A DNA stretch of 6,801 nt from Candidatus Sumerlaeota bacterium (GCA_021160705.1 JAGHBZ010000400.1:1-6801), one strand, 5' to 3'. Shown: positions 1 to 6,426, counted from the first letter of the stretch. Made by a program: numbers and translations. Notes: generated by a model not told the origin, from the letters alone.

Positions 1-163
1 AAAGATAAGAATATTTCTCTTGGTAATAGGCTGAACCGTTAAGCTCTGTTTATTCATAGGCAACTCTATCCCAATGGGTGACCGTAGTATTTATTCCACA
101 ACTTTCCTCATTTAAAGAAGAATACTCCTTCAGGATACCACTATTGCTAATAGAAAGGAAAGA
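1..163 (-). other. Open minus-strand frame broken by one stop at left edge; possible gene remnant or partial gene
   Basis: Reading the minus strand leftward from 163, one frame is open for 37 codons (163 to 53) with a varied, protein-like composition (for example the stretch NTTVTHWDRVAYE). It meets a TAA at 52-50 and is open again for the remaining 16 codons to the window edge (TELNGSAYYQEKYSYL). There is no clear start codon, so this could be a decayed gene with one nonsense mutation. A competing reading is an ATG at 57-55 in another frame, open for 19 codons to the edge (begins MNKQSLTVQ), which would be the 5' end of a gene continuing outside the window; no strong Shine-Dalgarno site precedes it. 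I do not recognise either translation. Chance openness in short AT-rich sequence is a real alternative. Confidence 0.2.
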
Positions 164-191
164 TTAATGTGTGCCTTTTTGAAGGTATATA

Positions 192-332
192 TCAGAGTTT
201 GAGTAATAAAATATGATGGGGATAGCAATTAAGCCATAAAGGCGACATTTTGTTTGGTAATGGACACATAGCATCCCCTGCTTTAAGTTTCGCAATAACT
301 TCTCTGGGTTTAAGAACTGGTGTCTTCCTCAT
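192..332 (-). pseudogene. hicA-like toxin remnant (N-terminal fragment)
   Basis: An ATG at 332-330 opens a 46-codon frame ending in TGA at 194-192. The first 19 residues, MRKTPVLKPREVIAKLKAG, read like the start of HicA mRNA-interferase toxins (typically x-LPVLKPREVIKxLxKxGF). After the glycine the similarity stops. The usual RQKGSH segment with the catalytic histidine and the C-terminal helix (about 60-80 residues in an intact HicA) are absent in all frames I followed down to the window edge. The remainder (DAMCPLPNKMSPLW and onward) matches nothing I know in HicA. The gene is therefore probably truncated or internally deleted and unable to act as an RNase. It lies 3 bases downstream of the hicB-like remnant, the spacing expected of a hicBA operon, and this pairing is the main support for the call. 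Family assignment is from memory of consensus, not a search. Confidence 0.6.
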
Positions 333-335
333 AAT

Positions 336-458
336 TTAACTCACCATTACATTTTGGATGCCGACAAACTCTGTTTCCAACTTTGGTTCGCCATCTTCAA
401 GAAGCATTTCTATAACTTCTCGGAGATTTTGATTTAGCTCATCAGTGTTTTTGCTTCT
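336..458 (-). pseudogene. hicB-like antitoxin remnant (C-terminal part only)
   Basis: Directly after the stop codon of the glycosyltransferase gene (TAA at 461-459), the same frame continues open for 40 codons to a TAA at 338-336. The translation contains DELNQNLREVIEMLLEDGEP and then ETEFVGIQNVMV. This matches the C-terminal half of HicB-family antitoxins, where a segment like LDELxxNLKEVIELCLE is followed by a short FVGIQ-V-V strand. The N-terminal part of the partially degraded RNase H-like fold (about 35 residues, including the usual V-P-x-L-P-G-C/A region) is missing, and no start codon lies before the homologous segment. This is a 5'-truncated antitoxin gene, followed 3 bases later by the hicA-like fragment. 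Homology appears to begin almost exactly at the neighbouring gene's stop codon, suggesting a deletion or insertion junction there. Expression as an independent protein is unlikely. Confidence 0.65.
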
Positions 459-1232
459 TTATTGGTCGTGCTTTTCGGTGTCATCTGGTGGACTATGTTT
501 GCGAAGTTTGTAGCGAAGCAGACGCGCAATAAACTCAGGGTTACCGATTAAATACCGTCGCCAGAGTCGGCGTGGTTCCAGAACCAGACGAAATGCCCAT
601 TCAAGCCCACATCGTCGCATCCAGCGCGGTGCTCGGGCACGAACCCCTGCATAATATTCAAACAATGCTCCTACACACCAGATAACTGGCACGGATAGTT
701 GTGCACGGTTCTTATAGACCCATTTCTCCTGACGTGGCACACCCATTCCTACCAGCAGTATATCCGGGGATGCTGAATTAATCCGTGAAATAAGCTCCGG
801 CTCTTGGGCTGGCGTGAAAAATCCAGAGTGAGTACCTGCAATGCACAACTCCGGGACTTTGCTCTGGAGTCTTTTGCCGATAGTTTCTGCTACTTTTTTA
901 TCTGAACCTAACAAAAACATCTTTAATTTCTCCTCAGCACAGCGCTGGCAGAACTCCAGAAAAAAATCCCCTGCGTTTATGCGTTCAGGGAGCGGGTAGC
1001 CAAGAAATTTAGAAGCCTGTACTATTGCCTGTCCATCAGCGTAGACCGCATCCGCCCGGCGAAGAATTTTTTTATACTCCGCATCACGAAACGCCACGTT
1101 GACGCAATGCGCATTAATATAGGTAATAAATGTCTGAAGGCGTTGTTTTGTTCTTTCAATGACCCAATCAACAAACTCCGCCGTGGTGAGATTTACCACA
1201 TCTATTCCTAAAAAATTTATTTTCTTCATCAT
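459..1232 (-). CDS. WecG/TagA/CpsF family glycosyltransferase
   Basis: A 257-residue member of the WecG/TagA/CpsF family (GT26), which transfers a sugar, classically N-acetylmannosamine(uronic acid), from a UDP donor onto an undecaprenyl-diphosphate-linked GlcNAc. It acts at the cytoplasmic face of the membrane in teichoic acid, enterobacterial common antigen or capsule/O-antigen synthesis. Family landmarks in order: TYINAHCVN (37-45), ADG with D66 (position of the proposed catalytic Asp in TagA), ERINAGDF (83-90), FLLGSD (106-111), GTHSGFF (133-139), GMGVPRQEKW (162-171), then the basic, aromatic C-terminal membrane-contact region (FEYYAG ... RAPRWMRRCGLEW ... EPRRLWRRY ... GNPEF). Length is normal (about 240-260). 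Two adjacent ATGs (1232 and 1229) could start it; only a weak GGGT-type ribosome site precedes. No other polysaccharide gene is visible nearby, so donor and product are undetermined. The 3' end abuts a hicB remnant, and a few charged C-terminal residues (SPPDDTEKHDQ) may be non-conserved tail. Confidence 0.93.
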   Translation of the reverse strand: MMKKINFLGIDVVNLTTAEFVDWVIERTKQRLQTFITYINAHCVNVAFRDAEYKKILRRADAVYADGQAIVQASKFLGYPLPERINAGDFFLEFCQRCAEEKLKMFLLGSDKKVAETIGKRLQSKVPELCIAGTHSGFFTPAQEPELISRINSASPDILLVGMGVPRQEKWVYKNRAQLSVPVIWCVGALFEYYAGVRARAPRWMRRCGLEWAFRLVLEPRRLWRRYLIGNPEFIARLLRYKLRKHSPPDDTEKHDQ

Positions 1233-1253
1233 TAAATACCCAATTAAATACCC
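1231..1253. repeat. Perfect 11-base tandem repeat over the glycosyltransferase start
   Basis: The plus-strand sequence ATTAAATACCC occurs at 1231-1241 and again at 1243-1253, period 12. On the minus strand it reads GGGTATTTAAT twice. The proximal copy supplies both the GGGT that could serve as a weak ribosome-binding site and the first two bases of the glycosyltransferase ATG. It may be an operator, a duplication that created a second ribosome site, or chance; nothing else in the sequence decides. Confidence 0.6.
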
Positions 1254-1487
1254 TGCCCGGGTAACGCAAAAAGCTTGCGCTCTACGTGAACTTATAAGTA
1301 ATTATGTATATTGGATTCTTTATAAGAATAAGATTTCAAATTTGCAAGTAAAGTTTAGGAAAAGCACTGGTCTGCTGATTTATAAAAATCATAAACATCT
1401 GAAAAGACTATAAAGACCATTGCATCATCGGTTTAGTTAATGAGGTCAGAGATTTGACAATACCATCACAAAACTCAGGAGCACAAT
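1233..1487. promoter_or_regulatory. Divergent intergenic region between glycosyltransferase and GHL10 genes
   Basis: This 255-base, AT-rich interval must hold the start signals for both divergent genes. Visible elements are the tandem repeat at 1231-1253 and two small adjacent inverted repeats: TACCC/GGGTA (1249-1253 with 1259-1263, loop TGCCC) and CGCAA/TTGCG (1265-1269 with 1275-1279). There are also TATAAG-like -10 candidates at 1293-1298 and 1321-1326 that lack a well-placed -35. A TTGACA at 1454-1459 is too close to the GHL10 start to be its promoter. An AGGAG ribosome site at 1477-1481 sits 6 bases before the GHL10 ATG. I see no RNA gene and no convincing small gene here. Confidence 0.4.
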
Positions 1488-2930
1488 ATGAGAGGTAAGG
1501 CAATCATAAGCTTTGTATTGTTTGTCATCGGTATTTCAGTTGCCCAAACAATGGCAAAAGAAAAACCCGTCCCGGAATATCGTATGTGCTGGATTCTAAC
1601 GTTTGAAGGCGATGTTATTAATTCACCCGCGGCTATAAAACAGGCTGTTGATGCGTGTCGTGAGGCAAATCTTAACGCTATTATCCCTGTGGTCAGGCGA
1701 AGAGGTAGAACATACTACAAATCAAAAATTGAGCCTTTTTATAATCCTCACCCGGAGAAACCTATAAACTTTGACTCACTCGCAGAGTTTATAAAAAATG
1801 CTCACGATACAAAGGGTGGAAAACAACGTATTGAAGTGCACGGTTGGTTTATTGTAAGTCCGGTCTGGCTGGAGGCAAAATCACCGCCACCGGGTCATAT
1901 TCTTGGTCTACATCCCAACTGGATGAGCCTGAATTTTAAGTATGACTGGCAGGAGAAAATTCCACAAAGCTGGCTTGACCCCGGAGTGCCGGAAGTTGAG
2001 GACTACATTGTATCGCTGTGCAAGGAGCTGGTGAGCAACTACGAGATTGATGGATTGAATCTGGACTATATCCGATACCGTGAAGGAGGGTTTGGCTACA
2101 ATCCCCGTGCGCTTAAAAGGTTTCAGGAACGTTTCGGGCGAAGCGACCGACCCAGTCCACAGGACGAGCAGTGGAATCAATGGCGTAGAGAACAGGTGAC
2201 CAATCTTGTACGGCGAATCTTTGTAGAGACAAAGAAAATTCGCCCTGCTCTGAAATTATCGGTCTGCGCTATACCCTGGGGCTCGCCAGCACAGGGGTTT
2301 GAAAAAACAAGGGCGTATTATGACACTGCGCAGGACTGGATTGGATGGGCTAAAGAGGGCATTATAGATATTAATATACCTATGATTTATAGACGCGAGT
2401 CTATACCCTCACATAAGAAAGCTTATCGTGATTGGACAAAGCTGATGGTAGAGAATCGATACCAGACCAGGGGAGTCGTTGGGCTTGGTGCATACCTTAA
2501 TTCAATTCCAGATACTATCCAGCAAATCAAAGACGCCAGAACAATAGGTGCTGATGGGTTTTCGATTTTTCGTCTTGTCGTTAATAATAAAGAACGTGCA
2601 GAGTGGAGAAATCTGCTTACTGCGTTGAAAAAGGAGGTCACTCCAACACCTGCACCTGTGCCTGAAATCATACCCTTTAATAAACGCCCTTATGGTATCC
2701 TATGCGGGAAAATCTATCGTAACAATAAGCCAGCCGACAGTGTTAAGCTGACACTCGTTGGTAAGACTAACAGGAGGTTCAGTACTATGACCAGTGGAGC
2801 TGGCTATTATGCCTTTGTCAAAGTGAGCCCGGGAAAATACACTCTTATGTCTGAGTCGCATGGTAAACTTGCTACATCAATTAAGATTAAGAAAGGCAAA
2901 ATTACCACTCAGGATATACATCTTCGGTAA
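1488..2930 (+). CDS. Secreted GHL10 (DUF187-type) family protein with C-terminal carboxypeptidase-regulatory-like domain
   Basis: A 480-residue exported protein. Residues 1-23 form a signal peptide (basic MRGK, hydrophobic core to about 19, likely cleavage after TMA at 23). Residues about 30-385 match the glycosyl-hydrolase-like 10 family, a TIM-barrel fold: opening strand CWILTFEG (34-41), a strand ending PVVRRRG, LDPGVPEVEDYI, the family signature DGLNLDYIRY (188-197, with D193 a candidate active-site acid), and NIPMIYRR (296-303) near the last strands. A TPTPAPVP linker (385-392) leads to a beta-sandwich (about 404-478, GKIYRNNKPADSVKLTL to GKYTL) like the carboxypeptidase regulatory domain. 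It probably acts on a surface or extracellular glycan; the substrate is unknown, and several relatives are only hydrolase-like. The start is supported by AGGAG 6 bases upstream. The gene stands alone in function but lies 42 bases before leuC, so read-through is possible. Family confidence is high, activity confidence low. Confidence 0.88.
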   Translation: MRGKAIISFVLFVIGISVAQTMAKEKPVPEYRMCWILTFEGDVINSPAAIKQAVDACREANLNAIIPVVRRRGRTYYKSKIEPFYNPHPEKPINFDSLAEFIKNAHDTKGGKQRIEVHGWFIVSPVWLEAKSPPPGHILGLHPNWMSLNFKYDWQEKIPQSWLDPGVPEVEDYIVSLCKELVSNYEIDGLNLDYIRYREGGFGYNPRALKRFQERFGRSDRPSPQDEQWNQWRREQVTNLVRRIFVETKKIRPALKLSVCAIPWGSPAQGFEKTRAYYDTAQDWIGWAKEGIIDINIPMIYRRESIPSHKKAYRDWTKLMVENRYQTRGVVGLGAYLNSIPDTIQQIKDARTIGADGFSIFRLVVNNKERAEWRNLLTALKKEVTPTPAPVPEIIPFNKRPYGILCGKIYRNNKPADSVKLTLVGKTNRRFSTMTSGAGYYAFVKVSPGKYTLMSESHGKLATSIKIKKGKITTQDIHLR

Positions 2931-2972
2931 GCAGGGAAAATAAAAATATAATCCCATTAAAGGAAGGCGAGT

Positions 2973-4232
2973 ATGGGAAAAACAATCGCAGAAAAGATTC
3001 TTGAGGAACACCTGATTGAAGGCGATGTAAAGCCGGGAAATTTCGTCTATGTTCGTCTTGACCTGATTCTTGCGAACGACATCACAGCGCCTCTGGCAAT
3101 TAAAGAACTGGAGAAATATGAGGTGAAAGAATTATTTGACAATGAGCGGATTGCTCTGGTCTGCGACCATTTTACACCCAATAAAGATATAAAATCTGCA
3201 GAACAATGTGCAATGGTACGCAGGTTTGCGATTGCCCATAATATTTCGCTTTTTTATGAAGGGGGAAACGTTGGGATAGAACATGCACTCCTGCCTGAGC
3301 AGGGACTGGTTGTGCCCGGCGATGTGGTCATTGGTGCAGATTCTCACACCTGCACGTACGGTGCACTTGGGGCGTTTGCGACTGGCGTCGGCTCCTCGGA
3401 TGTTGCCGCCGCAATGATTACTGGCGAGACCTGGTTTAAAGTCCCGGAGACCATCAAGTTTGTCTATAATGGCACGTTGCAAAAATGGGTCGGCGGGAAA
3501 GACATCATCCTCTTTACTATCGGGCAGATTGGCGTTGACGGTGCACTTTATAAAGCGATGGAATTTACTGGCGAAGTCATCCGTTCGCTTAATATGGACC
3601 ATCGTTTGACCATCAGTAATATGGCAATCGAAGCAGGTGCAAAAGCTGGAATTATACCCCCAGATGACATCACCGAGGAGTATGTGCAGAGCCGTGCAAC
3701 ACGCCCATATAAATTCTTTAAGAGCGACCCGGACGCAATCTATGCAGAGGTAAAAGAGTATGACGTCAGCGAGCTCGAGCCACAGGTAGCATTGCCACAT
3801 CTCCCAGAAAATGCAGTTAGCGTCCGTGAGGTGGAAGATATTGAAATTGACCAGGCAGTGATTGGCTCCTGCACCAACGGGAGAATGAGCGACCTGCGAG
3901 AAGCAGCTGAAGTGCTTGAGGGCAGAAAAGTGAACAAACGGGTTCGCTGTCTTGTCTTTCCGGGTACGCCTACTATCTTAAGACAGGCACTTGAAGAAGG
4001 AGTGATAAAAACTTTGCTTGACGCAGGGTGTGTCCTTTGTCCGCCGAGTTGCGGACCCTGTCTGGGTGGGCATCTTGGTGTGCTGGCAAAAGGAGAACGA
4101 GCAATTTCTACGACTAATCGCAACTTTGTCGGTAGAATGGGTCATAAAGAGAGTGAGGTCTACCTGAGCAATCCAGCAGTGGCTGCCGCCTCCGCCATTG
4201 CTGGTAAAATCATCCACCCGGAAAATTTATAA
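2973..4232 (+). CDS. leuC: 3-isopropylmalate dehydratase large subunit (HacA-type LeuC)
   Basis: A 419-residue aconitase-superfamily large subunit, full length for the HacA/archaeal-type LeuC group. It interconverts 2- and 3-isopropylmalate in leucine synthesis in the cytoplasm, as a heterodimer with LeuD. Evidence: the N-terminal pattern GKTIAEKIL, then LANDITAPLAI, VCDHFTPNKDI, and the signature GADSHTCTYGAL (121-132). All three [4Fe-4S] ligands are present: C300 in IGSCTNGR, and C360 and C363 in PPSCGPCLGGH. It ends in the usual AASAIAGKI segment. AGGAAGG at 2961-2967, 5 bases before the ATG, fixes the start. The closest relatives by pattern also include homoaconitase and methanogen homologues. 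The large subunit alone does not reveal substrate, which is set mainly by the small subunit, so homoaconitase is the main alternative. The neighbouring ilvD favours isopropylmalate. No leuD follows, which is unusual for this family. Confidence 0.93.
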   Translation: MGKTIAEKILEEHLIEGDVKPGNFVYVRLDLILANDITAPLAIKELEKYEVKELFDNERIALVCDHFTPNKDIKSAEQCAMVRRFAIAHNISLFYEGGNVGIEHALLPEQGLVVPGDVVIGADSHTCTYGALGAFATGVGSSDVAAAMITGETWFKVPETIKFVYNGTLQKWVGGKDIILFTIGQIGVDGALYKAMEFTGEVIRSLNMDHRLTISNMAIEAGAKAGIIPPDDITEEYVQSRATRPYKFFKSDPDAIYAEVKEYDVSELEPQVALPHLPENAVSVREVEDIEIDQAVIGSCTNGRMSDLREAAEVLEGRKVNKRVRCLVFPGTPTILRQALEEGVIKTLLDAGCVLCPPSCGPCLGGHLGVLAKGERAISTTNRNFVGRMGHKESEVYLSNPAVAAASAIAGKIIHPENL

Positions 4233-4743
4233 TTCATAACGCATTGGACTTTACCAAAGGTCGCTCTCAGGTGAACAAAATACTTACCAGGTATCGCTGA
4301 ACGCCGCACGTCCAGCTCCCTCTAACTGCTCATCACTCATCGTTTTTTTGCTTTTATTTTTATATTATCTACTCTACAGAGCTGAAGAAAAAGAAAATAC
4401 CTGTGAACCTTAAGTCGTTGTATGATATTTCAATGCGCTCCTCTTTCTGTTGCCCATTCGTAATTAAGAGATTTTCTACTTTGAAACAGCAAACAGGCGA
4501 ATTGGCACGGCAAAAGATTTATCAGATACTCCTGTCCACTGGACTACTTTTTCTAAACCTTTGCCAAAAGAAAAACTCAAAAAATACGCTCTCATCGGGT
4601 AGCAGATGTTTTACCGAGAGGAAAACACGTTGAGATGACTGAGTTTTTACTTGAAAGAGTGGAGTGTAAGGTAAATTATATTTTTTTTATTAATTCTTTG
4701 TCGGAAGAGTTCAGGCACAAATTTTATTTTAAGGAGACCTTGA
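4233..4743. other. 511-base leuC-ilvD interval with no intact recognisable gene
   Basis: No leuD-like reading (no start resembling KxWKFGDxINTDxI) appears in any frame. There is no T-box motif (TGGNACCGCG), no leader peptide rich in Leu/Ile/Val codons, and no tRNA-like structure that I can see. The first 100 bases after leuC carry a T-rich tract (4341-4366) but no stem next to it that would make an intrinsic terminator. From about 4369 to 4640 several short frames with protein-like composition overlap on both strands, each ending after 30-45 codons; they are described separately. A TTGAAA at 4651-4656 and TATATT at 4677-4682 are promoter-like for ilvD, but their 20-base spacing is poor. AAGGAG at 4731-4736 is the ilvD ribosome site. 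The AT content is higher than in the flanking genes. Confidence 0.5.
4369..4595 (-). other. Possible small or frameshifted minus-strand gene or dispersed element in leuC-ilvD gap
   Basis: On the minus strand, ATG at 4595-4593 opens a 39-codon frame ending at TAG (4478-4476), with the coherent-looking segment KVVQWTGVSDKSFAVPIR and end LFAVSK. Immediately after that stop the adjacent frame is open (VENLLITNGQQKEERIEIS and on) to a TAG at 4371-4369. The two pieces could form one product of about 75 residues if a single frameshift is assumed. The opposite strand of the same DNA is also open (4468-4599, 44 codons, containing KDLSDTPVHWTTFSKPLPKE), stopping at TAG 4600-4602 and then continuing MFYREENTLR. 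I recognise none of these. No good ribosome site precedes the minus-strand ATG. A decayed gene or a repeated intergenic element are the better explanations than a live gene. Confidence 0.25.
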
Positions 4744-4763
4744 ATGAAACGGAGAGAACATAG
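4635..4763 (+). other. 42-codon open frame overlapping the ilvD start
   Basis: ATG at 4635 begins a frame of 42 codons (MTEFLLERVECKVNYIFFIN and on, including LSEEFRHKFYF) that ends at TAG 4761-4763, 20 bases inside ilvD. The sequence before it (GAGAGG about 15 bases upstream) is a poor ribosome site. The peptide is not notably rich in Leu, Ile or Val, so it is not an obvious attenuator leader. Its position could couple translation to ilvD, or it may be chance or the tail of a decayed gene. I do not recognise it. Confidence 0.2.
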
Positions 4764-6426
4764 AAGTGATTTAATGAAGAAAGGATTGGAGCGAGCACCA
4801 CATCGTTCCCTTATGAAAGCCACCGGGTTGACCGATGAGGAAATCAAACGCCCCATAGTGGGTGTGGTTAACTCCTACAATGAAGTCATTCCAGGTCATA
4901 TCCACTTAGATAAAATAGCGGAGGCAGTGAAAGCGGGTATTCGGATGGCAGGAGGCACGCCAATTGAGTTTAACACGATTGGCGTTTGCGACGGGATAGC
5001 TATGAATCATATCGGGATGAAGTATTCTCTTGCGAGTCGTGAGTTGATAGCGGACTCAGTGGAAGTAATGGCGATGGCGCATCCATTTGATGCTCTGGTG
5101 TTCGTAACCAATTGCGATAAGATTATACCGGGGATGTTGCTTTCCGCGGTTCGGATAAACATCCCCAGTATATTTATCAGTGGTGGCCCGATGCTTGCGG
5201 GTCGTTATCAGGGCGGCAAGATTGACCTGATTGATGTATTTGAGGGGGTGGGCGAATTCAAGGTCGGCAAACTCAGCCGCCGCGAGCTTGAGGAGATAGA
5301 GGACGTAGCGTGTGCAGGGTGCGGGAGTTGTGCAGGGCTATTTACCGCAAACTCAATGAATTGTCTGTTAGAAGCAATGGGAATAGCATTGCCTTATAAC
5401 GGCACAATACCCGCTCCGCTTGCTGGGCGATTCCGACTGGCTAAGCAGGCTGGTATGCGGGTAATGGAGCTCTGGCGTCGCAATATCCGACCACGAGATA
5501 TTATAACCCGTGACTCCCTCCTTAATGCCTTTGCAGTAGATATGGCACTGGGTTGCTCTACTAATACTATTCTGCATTTACTTGCGCTGGCGTACGAAGC
5601 GGGGATTAAACTTACGCTTAAAGACATAGATTCAGTGAGCAAGAAAGCAGTAAATTTATGCAGAATCAGCCCAGCCAGTAAAACATTTATGGAAGATTTC
5701 CACGAGGCAGGTGGAGTGCCTGCAGTGATGAAAGAACTGACAAAAATCGGTCTAATAAATACAGAGCTTATAACTGCCACCGGCAAACCAGTAAAGTCCA
5801 TAATTTCAGGTGCACGGATAAAGAATCCAGAAATAATTCGGACGGTTGATAACCCATATTATCCGAGTGGTGGTATAGCAGTGCTCTGGGGTTCATTGGC
5901 GCCGGATGGTGCAGTGGTGAAGGCGTCTGCGGTTGCACCAGAGATGATGCAACACAGTGGTCCCGCACGTGTCTTTGACAGCGAACCAGAAGCAGCACGG
6001 GCAATCTATGACGGCAAAATCCGAAAAGGCGATGTGATAGTAATTCGGTATGAGGGACCCCGAGGCGGACCCGGAATGCAGGAGATGCTCACGCCGACCA
6101 GTGCAGTGGCAGGGATGGGGATTGACAGAGAAGTAGCACTGGTGACCGATGGTAGATTTTCTGGTGGTACGCGAGGTGCTGCAATAGGGCACATTTCACC
6201 AGAGGCAATGGCTGGCGGTAACATTGCTCTTGTCAGGAACGGCGATATTATTGAGTTTGATATTGAGAAACGGCGTCTTGAGCTGAAGGTTAGCCGTGAA
6301 GAACTGAACAGACGACGCAAAAAATGGCGTCCCCCGGAGCCTAAAATCCAATCAGGATACCTTGCACGGTATGCATCAATGGTTAGTTCTGCGGATAAAG
6401 GCGCAGTTTTTCTGAAAAAGGTCTGA
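4744..6426 (+). CDS. ilvD: Dihydroxy-acid dehydratase
   Basis: A 560-residue IlvD/Edd-family enzyme of normal length (about 550-615). It dehydrates 2,3-dihydroxyisovalerate and 2,3-dihydroxy-3-methylvalerate to the 2-keto acids leading to valine, leucine and isoleucine (and pantothenate), with an Fe-S cluster and Mg2+, in the cytoplasm. Motifs: ERAPHRSLMKATG near the N-terminus, VNSYNEVIPGHIHL (42-55), GVCDG (80-84), NCDKIIPGML with C124, D125 and the carbamylation-type K126, GCGSCAGLFTANSMN with C193 and C196, GGIAVLWGSLAPDGAVVK, YEGPRGGPGM, and TDGRFSGGTRGAAIGHISPEA. Position 51 is Gly where plant/mycobacterial [2Fe-2S] enzymes have the first cluster cysteine (PCN). E. coli IlvD ([4Fe-4S]) also has PGH here, so an oxygen-labile cluster is plausible. 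AAGGAG at 4731-4736, 7 bases before the ATG, sets the start. The N-terminal wording resembles methanogen and thermophile IlvD. gcvT follows after 34 bases, probably in the same transcript. Confidence 0.96.
   Translation: MKRREHRSDLMKKGLERAPHRSLMKATGLTDEEIKRPIVGVVNSYNEVIPGHIHLDKIAEAVKAGIRMAGGTPIEFNTIGVCDGIAMNHIGMKYSLASRELIADSVEVMAMAHPFDALVFVTNCDKIIPGMLLSAVRINIPSIFISGGPMLAGRYQGGKIDLIDVFEGVGEFKVGKLSRRELEEIEDVACAGCGSCAGLFTANSMNCLLEAMGIALPYNGTIPAPLAGRFRLAKQAGMRVMELWRRNIRPRDIITRDSLLNAFAVDMALGCSTNTILHLLALAYEAGIKLTLKDIDSVSKKAVNLCRISPASKTFMEDFHEAGGVPAVMKELTKIGLINTELITATGKPVKSIISGARIKNPEIIRTVDNPYYPSGGIAVLWGSLAPDGAVVKASAVAPEMMQHSGPARVFDSEPEAARAIYDGKIRKGDVIVIRYEGPRGGPGMQEMLTPTSAVAGMGIDREVALVTDGRFSGGTRGAAIGHISPEAMAGGNIALVRNGDIIEFDIEKRRLELKVSREELNRRRKKWRPPEPKIQSGYLARYASMVSSADKGAVFLKKV

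Noticed and set aside
1159..1413. 84-codon plus-strand open frame
   Set aside because: Its first third is antisense to the conserved glycosyltransferase N-terminus, the rest is low-complexity and AT-rich, and no ribosome site precedes it.
1454..1482. TTGACA as a -35 box for the GHL10 gene
   Set aside because: A -10 at normal spacing would fall on the AGGAG ribosome site and leave almost no 5' leader.
3132..3800. 222-codon minus-strand open frame inside leuC
   Set aside because: It is fully antisense to strongly conserved LeuC sequence including the GADSHTCTYGAL signature; a shadow frame with no recognisable content.
4320..4370. Intrinsic terminator after leuC
   Set aside because: There is a T-rich tract, but no GC-rich stem directly before it on the plus strand.
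4403..4633. 76-codon plus-strand frame starting at GTG
   Set aside because: No ribosome site, no known motif, and it overlaps other equally plausible short frames in both directions; noted within the interval instead.
4233..4743. T-box or leucine-type attenuator upstream of ilvD
   Set aside because: No TGGNACCGCG-type T-box sequence, no Leu/Ile/Val-rich leader peptide, and no clear alternating stems were found.
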